From positions 10,252,747 to 10,316,746 of the forward strand of contig JAPTYO010000011.1 of NCBI GenBank assembly GCA_036873135.1: a stretch of DNA of 64,000 bases, given 5' to 3'. The notes beneath the pieces were generated by a model. That model had not been told where the DNA came from, did no database searches, and worked only from the letters and a program-made list of their open reading frames with translations. Origin of the DNA: Clarkia xantiana subsp. parviflora (taxonomy: Eukaryota; Streptophyta; Magnoliopsida; Myrtales; Onagraceae). A program made the translations under genes and the position numbers. This document shows, piece by piece, positions 54,871 through 64,000 of this stretch (within the stretch, counting starts at the first letter, position 1; each line of letters opens with the position of its first letter).

Positions 54871-56352
54871 TTGCGTGCATCAAGTAGCTATTATCAACCT
54901 CTACACAATGTCTTCTAAGCATTTCTGCGACGCTTATCGACAAAGCTCATACGATGACATCTATGGTAACAAGCATTTGATATTGTTAAAATATTTTCTA
55001 AGTGTTTTAGCATGCTTGCAGAAAATGGCCGATGATCAACATACGACGCTCAAAGCACATTGTCTAGCTTACCATTACCCATGTACAACAATCAACGATC
55101 ATGTCCGAACAACTATCCGTCATCAACATCAAGCATGCAAAAATGATGACTAAAACATGGAACGACATGACGGCAATGAATACTATGTACAAGGGAAGTA
55201 TAACAATCTATTTATGCTTTTCTAAAAATTTCCAGCACTCAGAAAATTTTTGGCTGATTTGGAAAGTTAATTACTCTAATAAATTTTATCAAACACCTTA
55301 TGTGCATGTTAAGGTGACTACACACATGATGATTTCAAGATCGAATTAAGGCTAAACGAAGTCACGAAATGTCCAGCCATGTACGGAATTGAACTCACCA
55401 ACACGAAGTGAGTCCGAATTGACACGTGCCACACCGGAAAAATCACGCGCCGCCGTGGTTCCAGTCACGCGCCGCCGATCTCTCTTCTACGCGCCGTCGA
55501 CCTTGCTCCCTCCCTTGGCCGGAGTCCAATTGATATCAACTATGGTGTGTCCACTCCAAATTTATGATCTCAAAAGTTTCATCTTCATTAAGAATGGAGA
55601 GCTTCTTGGGGATTTATCTATAAATGATGTAAGATAATGAGTACTCTCTCTCCTAATTTTCACTAATAGTGCCTACACCATGTGCTAGGGACTAAACCTT
55701 CATGTATTTTCATATAAGTCCTTAGCAACCTTTACAAGCATCTTTGCATCTCTCCTATGTTCATATTGCATACATATTACACAATGCTTCATGACATACT
55801 ACACGTAATTACTATTACATATTACGTACATAGAATTTATCATGCACGATTCTTACTTATGATCGTTACATGATTATTTTTGTATCTAAGTATGAATTTC
55901 ATGTTTACATCATGTCTCACATTTATACCATGCCTCATGATTACATACATGCTCTCCAATTTTATATTGTTCTAAGTGTTTTGCTTATTGCATGATTACG
56001 TCATCCGTTTACTATGTCGTCATCTACATGTTGACAACGTGTTATATGTTTACATCATGTACCATGATATTATCACGTTGTATAATTCTTTATTATTACA
56101 AGTATTTCACTCATTACATTATATTGCGAATATAATTGCATGTTGTTATACGCATATTGTCCGCTACGCTAAACTTGTAAACAGATTACGTACATACGGC
56201 GGAAAATTGAAGTTGGTCAAATTTATGATCCCTACGCTCAAATTGACAAACAGGCCACCCCTGAGGTTAGTACCGAACCTAAATTGGACGAATATCTTAT
56301 CTTAAAAAGATTCAAGCATGGGTTTTGAACTGCTACTTTACTCGGGGGCAAG
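54871..56352. other. Tat-3 interior between the array and the 3' LTR
   Basis: No gene recognised. 55430-55505 is CpG-rich (CACGCGCCGCCG twice). 55700-56160 is AT-rich with many CATGATTACAT and TTACATCATG motifs. It ends with the purine-rich CTCGGGGGCAAG preceding the LTR. Confidence 0.5.
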
Positions 56353-57045
56353 TGTTAGATATCTGTCCAATTCAGGTTCGTATTTACATTTCGGGCCTCG
56401 CAAAATACTCCAAAACCCGTAAAAGAACTCTTCCGCAGACACCCAAGTCCAAAACGGTCTGGAATACGCGCAGTACCCGGACCGGGGGACTTCCGAATTG
56501 CCCTAAGGCAATCCGGACCCGGTCCGGATTGCTAGACAATCCAGGTAGCTCTGGATTACCGACATGCTCCGCGCACTTATCCCGATTATTTTGCCAAGTA
56601 CGAGAAGTCAGTGTGCGCATAGCCCCCCTTGATGACGACATACATTTTCCTTTAAACCAGCATCAAGGCGTACAAAACCGGGCATGATCCTTTGGTTTCC
56701 TATAAATAGGGACCTAGGTCTCCCATTTTAAACAATTCCCTCATTCTGGCTTTTGGAGCTCTGACTTCTCTCTAAAAGACTTTCTCTCTCTAAAAAGGTT
56801 ATGAATTGAGCGTCGGAGAGGGCCCAACCAGCATTCCCCCCCCCCCCCCCCCTCTTCCACGCTGGTTACTGCCCCTTGTGCAGGACCCGGAGTTCGAGAG
56901 ATCAAAGTCGGGAAGTTGAAGATTGGTTCGAGGATCGTGTCTCAAGGTTCGCAGCATACAGACAGATAGTTGTTCCTGTGCACACATCCAGAGCCCGTTC
57001 GTGGGAGAGAAGTCCGAAGTTAGCCAAGTGGAAGCAAACTTAACA
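56353..57045 (+). repeat. Tat-3 3' LTR (693 bp)
   Basis: Begins TGTTAGATATCTGTC and ends AACTTAACA. C-run of 17 at 56836-56852. TATAAATAGGG is at about 56702-56712. Confidence 0.95.
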
Positions 57046-57050
57046 GTAGG

Positions 57051-57649
57051 TAAGGTCATGTAACCCTAAAAAATCAAATATAATTAAACTATATTGGAAG
57101 AAACAATCCAAAACTACACTTAATAGAAGGTTTTGTGATATTAAATGAATTCATCAAACAATAAATGTATTGAGAGAGAAAGAGACATTTTTTTAATATA
57201 ATTAGACGGATTTCAGCAAATAAAGTCTAAATGTTTCAATATAATGGATGTACTAGAAGTTTACGATAAATGAAAATAATGCTGTCAAGTTGGTTCTTTT
57301 ATATTTTATCAAGTGTTTTAGTACATGTTTTTCTTCCATCATTAAGTTATTTAAGTTTTAATTCCATCCTTGCAAGTGCTCCAGTATTGACATATTGCTA
57401 GGATAATTTGACCCTAGACCCTCACCTACCAAATTGAGCTTCAAAATCTAAGGTTGAACCATCAATTTATATCATATTTTAATCAAATAAATTTAACATC
57501 AACTACAAATTAAAATCATAGCAGGTATTAATTGTTCATAGGAGATTATGTTGACCGTAGAATATTCTTGGAGTTAAGATCATGGTACCCACTAAGATAA
57601 TGAAACATATAACAACATAATTTATTGGGGAAGAAAACAGGAAATTTTA
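57051..57649. other. No feature recognised
   Basis: AT-rich intergenic-like sequence without a clear ORF or repeat. Probably older flank of the Tat-3 insertion. Confidence 0.4.
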
Positions 57650-59108
57650 CTCGCAACGAGTGACAACCGACTTCAGAGATGACCATTCCTCTTAGCTTGC
57701 TACCAATTTAAAATTCTGCAAAAGAACAAGTTTGGAGAAAAATGTTGCAGAAATATTAAAATCTTTTATCAATTTTGAAATAGGCAAAAGATTGTATCTG
57801 AAATCAGGGATAAACAAAACGTACTGCAACTTTATATTTTGAAAAATCTAATGATTTTCAAAACCAACCGAATGAAGACCATTGGGTAATTGAACCTTAG
57901 AGCCAGATATTTGAATAAAAAAATTCCAACTAATCAATTATTAGTCATATAATTGCTGGCTCCTAAGTCAATAATCCAAATGTCATTCAAATTAAGAGAA
58001 GGATTTGAAGGAAATATACACAAAGATGTGAGTTTTTCACCAAAATAAATCTAAATAAACAACCAAATACCAATATAGTCCTCATAAAAACTGTTTTACA
58101 AATTTAGGCCTAGTTTAGAGTTTTTGACCAAAATAGACCTAAATAAAAAATCAAATACCAAAATAGGCCACATAAAAAATGTTTTACAAATCTAGGCCTG
58201 ACCGGGTTGGGCAATTGATATTTCTTTTACCTGCCGAAAAAAATTGGTTGGCCGGGTTGGGGCAACCCGGCCAAGTTTGTTTTTTTTTTTTTCGCTTTTT
58301 TTGTTTGTTTTTGTTTTTTTAACAGATTTTGCAAAAACTAATGGAATTGTAATTTTTTTTCTTCTAAAAATCTATTCAACATGATGAACCTAGAGAGAAA
58401 ATTGACATTTCGCAGAATAATTTTTTTTTTTTTCTAAAAACCTATTGGACATGGAAACCCTAGAAGATAAATGTGTAACTGTGCCCTCTAGAGTTTACCA
58501 TGTCCAATAGCTTTTTAGAAACAAAATTACAAAATCATTAACTTTTACAATTTCTATTAAAAAAAAAGCAAAACATACTTTGTCGATTGGGGCAACCCGG
58601 CCAACCAATATATTTTTCCCGGAAAATTGTAAAAAAAAAAAAAAAATTCAGTTGGCCTATATTGGTATTTGGTTCTTTATTGAGGTCTATTTTGGTCAAA
58701 AACTCAAAACTAGGCCTAGATTTGTAAAACATTTTTTATGTGGTCTATATTGGTATTTAGTTGTTTATTTAGATCTATTTTGGTCAAAAACTAGGCCTAG
58801 ATTTGTAAAATATTTTTTATGTGGTCTATATTGGTATTTGGTTGTTTATTTAGATCTAATTTGGTCAAAAACTCCAAAGATGTGGTGGAGTTTGCATAAG
58901 TGGTCACAAAAGGGGTTGTTGTAGAGCCTCCACCTGCGGGACCTCTTCAATGGCTAATGGACTGAATAAAGCGATCAAACTGCTTCCAAATTGGTTCTAA
59001 GTAAATGTGATGAGGGATGCATTTCCTTCATTACCATCATCAACGCTCACACCACAGGAAATATCACATTTAATAATACCAGTCCCTGAGGAGGCAGATA
59101 TTTTCTTA
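57650..59108 (-). pseudogene. Copia gag-protease fragment A, interrupted by a fold-back MITE
   Basis: Minus-strand sequence at about 57960-58015 encodes IWIIDLGASNYMT, the copia protease site. 57740-57900 continues the same protease region and matches 60110-60300 closely (AATCAGGGATAAACAAAACGTACTG is a shared landmark, given here in pieces). 58885-59100 on the minus strand seems to be the linker just upstream of protease. Many stops are present. Confidence 0.65.
58033..58875. mobile_element. Fold-back MITE with repeated arm subunits
   Basis: Long inverted arms with TTTTGACCAAAATAGACCTA / TAGATCTATTTTGGTCAAAA, TACCAATATAG and GGTTGGGGCAACCCGGCCAA in both orientations. Each arm contains two or three direct copies of an about 88-bp subunit. 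The 9-bp flank AAAGATGTG at 58024-58032 and 58876-58884 fits a Mutator-type duplication. The sequence is different from the family at 13121, 19785 and 28689. Confidence 0.85.
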
Positions 59109-59470
59109 GCTTGCTACCGACTTCAGAGAAGACTATTCCTCTTAAGGAATGGTGAGGTGGAAACCAGCTTGTCACCTGCTCAAACCGCCACATAGGAAAA
59201 CCTTCATAGGAAGGTGACGTTGTCATAGATTCGGTTTACAAACTCTATAAATAGTAAGATGTTTACATTCATTTACAAGATTCCTACATATAATCCACTT
59301 ATACTAATTTAACATTCGGAGTGGAATCATAGGGAAAACCACACTCGACCCCTCTTATAGGTTCTTTCTGAAGGAGAATTCAAGTCCAAAGGAGTCCAAA
59401 CATCTGAGACGACGTCTTACGCGGAACCAGGAGAATTAACTCCAAGCAAGGTCGTGACTTTGTGATCCAA
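59109..59470 (+). repeat. LTR-like segment with TATA box
   Basis: CTATAAATAGTAAGATG at about 59242-59258, then a leader-like stretch ending GATCCAACA at about 59464-59472. The phrase ACCGACTTCAGAGA(T/A)GAC.ATTCCTCTTA also occurs at 57668-57700. It may be a solo or truncated LTR; the limits are uncertain. Confidence 0.35.
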
Positions 59471-60320
59471 CACTTATGTTTTCTCTCAAATCTCTCATTT
59501 GTTGGGGTGTATAAGAACAACTGGAATGATGTATGATCCCAAATTCTAAAAAATATTTTGATTTGATCATTGAAGAATTCTCATCTTTTATCAGATCTAA
59601 ATTTTTTAACTTTCTTATTATATTGATTTTCAATCATGAAGAGAATTTTTTTTATCAGAATGGGGATATCAGACTTGAATTGCATCAAATATACCCAAAT
59701 GACAAGGGAATAATCATCAACAAAAGTGAGAAAAAATATTTTAATCACATGAGTAGCAACATGGTAAGACCCCAAACATCTGCATGAATTAAATCGAAAA
59801 TGCCATTCAACTTAGAATAAAAAATAGGAAAGCTAGTTCTAGTGGTTTTAGCTCTAGGATAAATGGGGCATGAACCGATATACCCTTATTATATTTGGAA
59901 AAATTTAAGGAATTGGCATTTTTCATAGTTGGAATTGTAGCATGACCAAAACGCATATGCCAAAGTATAGCATCAAGAAATGATGAACCCAAGGCAACAT
60001 AACTGGATTTACAAAGAAGCGGTTTAAAAAATAGAGTCCTGGGTTTTCAGTTGCATTTTCCAACACCCTCCCATTTAAGAGGTCCTGTAAAAGAAATTTG
60101 TTTTGGGAAAAAGGTTGCAGTACTGTTAAATCCTTTGTCAATTTTGAAATAGGCAAAGTATTGTACTTGAAATCAGGGATAAACAAAACGTACTGTAACT
60201 TTTTATTTTGAAAAATCTGATGATTTCCAAACCCAAAAATAGCAAAATAAAACCATTGGGTAATTGAATCTTAGAGCCAGATATTTCAGTAAATATTTCC
60301 AACCAATCAACTTTGTTAGT
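59463..60320 (-). pseudogene. Copia protease-integrase fragment B
   Basis: Minus-strand order from the right: protease region (60300-60090; MFIPDFKYNTLPISKLTKDL), pre-integrase AILWHMRFGHATIPTMKNAN at about 59967-59908, and integrase core TFVDDYSLVIWVYLMQFKSD at about 59728-59669 with VKKFRSDK, then EFGIIHHSSCSYTPQQ near 59500. Frame breaks between each. The left end meets the LTR-like segment. Confidence 0.8.
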
Positions 60321-60648
60321 TGTTGGATATACGCCCAAGCTATCACCAACTGGACCCGATAAATGGGCCATAATTGAATATAATTCGAAACTTAGAACAC
60401 GGACACCCGATGAACACCGCGTAGGCCTGGAGAACACCCCGAGTGGCGAAATCCACTCGGGAAGACCCCGAGTAGAAAGCCCACCCGGGGGAACCCAAGC
60501 AAGGGACCCTTTCTTGGGTTACCCGAGAAAGGGAAGTGTTGGATATACGCCCAAGTTATCACCAATTGGACCCGATAAATGGGCCATAATCGAATATAAT
60601 TCGAAACTTAGAACGCGGACACCCGAGGCCCATCGCGTAGGCCCGAAG
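60321..60648. repeat. 216-bp repeat unit and a partial second copy
   Basis: TGTTGGATATACGCCCAAG at 60321 recurs at 60537. The following 110 bp is about 93% alike (ATCACCAA, GGACCCGATAAATGGGCC, TCGAAACTTAGAAC). The second copy is cut at 60648 by the copia LTR. Starting with TGTTG and being CCCGAG-rich, the units look like LTR pieces. Confidence 0.7.
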
Positions 60649-61308
60649 TGTTAGATTACGGAGAGTAATCACTATGGAAACTTAAACATGGTATGTGCTA
60701 GTAATATCAATTACGAAGCGGAAAGTTTACACATACATCAAGAGTAACCGTAGTCCAAGATCCTTGCTCGAGGGAGTTCGCGATCCTCCGGCCGGAACCC
60801 GTAGAAGTCCTTGTGAAAGAAGCCCTACGCGGTATAAGCTCCAAAGCAAAGCCTCTGATCGATTCTTGGCACAGGGACAGATCTCTGAAGAGTTTGCTCA
60901 AAAGCAATTTGGCACACCCTTGGTGAAGTACTTGGTGCGGCCGAACCTATAGTGTGGGGATGAGGGTTTTCTCTCTAAAACTCTCTTGTGAGGGAATTAA
61001 GATTAACCCTAAAATTTCCCTAACACCTCTTATTTATAGGAGGAGTAAAGTGGAAAAAAGTCCACTTTACCCAACTAGGGTTTCGGCCGGCGTATGTATT
61101 TGGGGAGGCCCAATTTTGGGCCTCCCATATCAATTGGGATTTTTGTCTAGCCCAATTACCCTAATGTGACATTTACCCAAGTTCATTAGGTAAATTATAC
61201 ATATTATGGGCTACCAATTACGGCGCCCATCACCATATGCTTACAGCTCCAACTCGCCGAAATGGGAGGGTGCCTGTTAATGTATTGTTTTCCAAATCCG
61301 CATCAACA
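60649..61308 (-). repeat. Copia 3' LTR (660 bp)
   Basis: On the minus strand it begins TGTTGATGCGGATTTGG and ends GTAATCTAACA. CCTATAAATAAGAGG (minus, plus-strand 61027-61041) is the likely promoter. Confidence 0.8.
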
Positions 61309-61320
61309 TTTCTCCCCTTT
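61309..61320 (-). other. Polypurine tract of the right-edge copia
   Basis: AAAGGGGAGAAA on the minus strand directly before the TGTTG start of the LTR. Confidence 0.8.
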
Positions 61321-62385
61321 GATCTGCTCCATGCTTCCGAATAGTTCATACGAGGTTTGCCGTGCGACCAGCGGATACGACGGGTTCGTGCTACTCATCT
61401 GTTAGGAGTATTGTAGCGCCCGCGGAACGTTGATCCCCTTTTATCTAATCAACCTGTTATAAACAACATTTATATATTGTACCGCGTTGTATCCTAGGTC
61501 AATTGATAATTCTCCATTTGCCTAGTTTCCACATAGGAACACTTCTCCAAGGCATCCGTACAAGTATTCACAACCTTCAAGTAATATCCGGTTGGTAGTG
61601 AATACAAGAATCAGTGAATTACAGGTGAATTTGACCATCCCCATCGCTCATACCCTTAGTCAAACCCAACCGGTTTCCAAGACGTGGTCACTGGGCCTTT
61701 TTGTTCAGCACTACGCTCGTACGCCGGGAAGCGAGCATTGAACCTGACATTAGGTATGAGTTCTGAGTCCATGAGGATACTTCGGGTGCCTCTTCATAAG
61801 GCTCCCGGGATCAATCACACGCTCGAGGTGAAGAAGTTTGCGCCCGCCATAATCACGAGGATTCCTTCCTAGCACAACCGAGCTGTGACCCCGTGGTCGA
61901 ACGTGGCACGCGTAGTATGAAACACGCGTTAATAGCATACATGAACCTTTTGGGTTGACAGGAAAGGGATATGTCAATCATGCTATCACAGATTCTCATC
62001 TGGCCCAAAATGTGGTTAAATGACGAACGAAGTTCATCACGGCGATATGCAAAACGAAGATCACGTTGAGTTACTTCGAAACAAGATAATCGTCTCGCTT
62101 AATCATGTTTATCCCCCTGACTCTTAGCCAGGTTTGTTTGGTAGAGGCCTTCCTCCATAACAAGACGACCGTACCTGTGTGACTAGGTAAGGCCCACATT
62201 CGTAATAGTTTGGCAGAGGATTGCATCCTCCTACGACTTAGTTTATAGACCGTAAATCTGATGTAATCAAAACATTATGACGTCGAATTATCATTAACTC
62301 GGTTGCAATTCTTTTGATTACAAAACGTAACTTTCTAATATAAAAATGTTATCCCAGATACATGCCATTTCTAAACCCTACGCAA
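61321..62385 (-). other. Long interval between copia RNase H and the 3' LTR
   Basis: No known domain. A 75-codon minus-strand ORF at 61750-61977 (MTYPFPVNPKGSC start) is open but unmatched. Such intervals are usually short in copia elements. Confidence 0.5.
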
Positions 62386-63660
62386 TCAAAGCAGTTTTAC
62401 ATGCTTTTCGAATATCTCCCTGCGTAGTGGCTTAGTTAATGGGTCCGCAATCATATTATCAGTTGACAAGTATTCCATAGTGATTATATTGTCTTCTACC
62501 ATATATTTAGCATAAAAATATTTCACATCAATGTGTTTGGTCCTACTATGGTACTTCGAATTCTTAACTGCCGCAGTGGCTGCCTGACTGTCAGCGAACA
62601 CCTTCACAAGTTTACTCTCGACGTCACAATTAAGCAGTGCAGTAAGAAGTCTTTTCAGCCAGACTGCTTCCTGTGCATTCTTAGAGAGAGCAACGAATTC
62701 CGATTTCATCGTTGACAGCACGACACAGGTTTGCTTCTTGCTCGTTCATGAAATGGCGGCTTTAGCAAGGAGGAACACCCCCCTGTGGTGGACTTATGAT
62801 CATCCGGATCGCCACCATGGTCGGCGTCACTGTAACCGGTCAATTCTAACTTCCCGCCCTCATAGCACAGAGCATAGTCGGCAGTACCTTTCAGATAATG
62901 ATTTATTCGTTTTACAACCTTTAAATGTTGATAGCCAGGATCTTATTGGAAACGTGCTACTAGGCCCACGGCATAACAGATATCTGGACGGGTGCATTGC
63001 ATGGCGTACATCAAACTACCAACCATGCTTAAATATTCTGCACCCTTCATGTGTTCGCTCTGTGCCAGGTTCTTAGGGTTGTCACGTTTTTGACAGTGCG
63101 CACCCAAATACCACCGGCGTATCCACGGGTTTGGCATCCTGTAATTTGAACCTTTTCAACAGCTTGTTGATATAGGCTTCTTGAGACAAACACAATTTCC
63201 GGGTAGCCCGACCTCTAGCAATTTTAATGCCTAAGATATACGTGGCCTCTCCCATGTCTTTCATCTCAAATACAGATGCTAACCAGGACTATGATTTATT
63301 CATGAAACTCATGTCGTTTGTAGCAATGAGTCATCCACGTAAAAGGTTAAGATGACATATTTGGACCCGGAGGTCTTATAATACACGCATGGATCCTCGT
63401 GAAGATTCACGAATTCGTTTCCTACTATTTCCTCGTGGAATCTGCCGAGACGACTGTTTAAGACAGTAGATGGACCTTTGGAGTTTACAAACTTTACTTT
63501 CGTTACCAAAAGTAATGAAACCCTCCGGCTGCTCCATGTAGATTAATTCCTCCAGGTTTTCGTGGAAGAATGCGGTCCTAACATCCATTTGGTGCAGCTC
63601 GGGATCGAGACTTGCGACCAGGACCATTAATGGCCCTAACCGTGGTTTTACGCACAGTCA
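62386..63660 (-). pseudogene. Copia RT and RNase H (broken)
   Basis: Minus-strand pieces from the right: RT LHQMDVRTAFFHENLEELIY with MEQPEGF (about 63600-63520), YVILTFYVDDSLLQ (about 63365-63320), MKDMGEATYILGIKIARGRA (63264 down), YLSMVGSLMYAMQCTRPDIC (about 63035-62975), and RNase H KSEFVALSKNAQEAVWLKRL, VFADSQAA, NSKYHSRTKHIDVKYFYAKY to 62386. Order and motifs are those of copia RT-RNase H. At least three frame breaks. Confidence 0.9.
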
Positions 63661-64000
63661 GTGAGTTTCTCTTATCAAAGTCCACTCCTTGAAATTTGTA
63701 AGTCCTTTCGCAATAAGTCGGGTTGTTCGACCTTTTTTCCATCAGTGGTGAGCCTTACTTCAGAGCTCACCTTATCCTTGCGCTCCTGTGGTTAGCAGGT
63801 AAATCAACTATAGACCTTAATGGCTTTTATTTAGGCGATCTCTCTCATTTATTATTTTCCTCCATTTCTCCACTTGAGGTCTTTCCAATGCTTGTCAACA
63901 GTTTTTCACCTTACACAATAGGATACTTGCCTTTGACTCTCGTCTAGACATTGCGAGTCCCATTTATTAGTTTGATCTTTTCTCCCACTCAAAATAATGC
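63661..64000 (-). other. Copia interior, window edge
   Basis: Should encode the region between integrase and RT. I can only follow short open stretches and no firm motif; probably too decayed or too close to the edge. Confidence 0.4.

Larger units (their letters stand above)
35573..57045 (+). mobile_element. Tat-3: non-autonomous Tat-like gypsy element, interrupted by Tat-2
   Basis: LTRs 35573-36261 and 56353-57045 are about 97% identical by eye. The 5-bp duplication GTAGG occurs at 35568-35572 and 57046-57050. A TTTGGCGCCGTC primer site and a CTCGGGGGCAAG purine tract are present. Without Tat-2 it is about 10.3 kb. It has gag, protease, a second gag-like module and an opposite-strand gene. 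I find no reverse transcriptase, RNase H or integrase, so it would depend on enzymes from relatives. Confidence 0.9.
60649..64000 (-). mobile_element. Minus-strand copia element, 3' part (runs off the right edge)
   Basis: 3' LTR 60649-61308, polypurine tract 61309-61320, an unusually long 1.07-kb untranslated interval, RNase H and RT reading leftward from about 63660. The 5' half and 5' LTR lie beyond the window. The five bases outside the LTR are CGAAG (60644-60648). Confidence 0.85.

Overview
The window is nuclear DNA of a flowering plant, most likely a eudicot. It is AT-rich between genes, has GT-AG introns, a plant strigolactone-pathway gene, a FAR1-related gene remnant, and dense nested plant retrotransposons (Ty1/copia, Ty3/gypsy of the Tat type, LINEs, TRIMs, MITEs, a probable Helitron end). 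I cannot name the species. Only one ordinary gene looks intact: a seven-exon carotenoid cleavage dioxygenase 8 (CCD8) gene at 29643-33755.

Layout, left to right. 1-5794: minus-strand Gypsy-type remnant (internal part plus 5' LTR) whose LTR seems to hold a Helitron-like insertion. It sits inside the reverse transcriptase of a decayed plus-strand LINE (5795-7978). 8277-15780: minus-strand non-autonomous LTR element (TSD TAGAG), split by a young plus-strand copia (9264-15138, TSD AAGTA), itself split by a fold-back MITE. 16547-18052: FAR1-related pseudogene. 18356-20430: putative non-autonomous DNA transposon carrying a TRIM and a second fold-back MITE. 20804-28688: minus-strand, 5'-truncated Tat/gypsy element (Tat-1), ending against half of a third fold-back MITE. 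29643-33755: CCD8 with a TRIM in intron 2. 33998-35310: hAT-type MITE and a short LINE copy that holds a MITE. 35573-57045: Tat-like element without RT or integrase (Tat-3, TSD GTAGG), into which a full-length Tat element (Tat-2, 42029-53167, TSD GTGCT) has inserted. 57650-64000: copia fragments, a fold-back MITE, and the 3' half of another minus-strand copia running off the window.

The most notable system is shared by all three Tat elements. Each carries, between pol (or gag) and the 3' LTR, an opposite-strand gene with its own start, introns and a coiled-coil C-terminus. In Tat-1 and Tat-2 its 3' end faces pol across an array of about 26-bp repeats centred on CTTAAG. In Tat-3 the gene survives although RT and integrase are gone, and its upstream region is a 50/66-bp tandem array. 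The other highlight is the CCD8 protein, where the residue aligning with the first iron-ligand histidine is Asp.

All retroelement reading frames seen here are broken; none looks autonomous as it stands. LTR identities counted by eye are about 98% for the copia and about 97% for Tat-2 and Tat-3.
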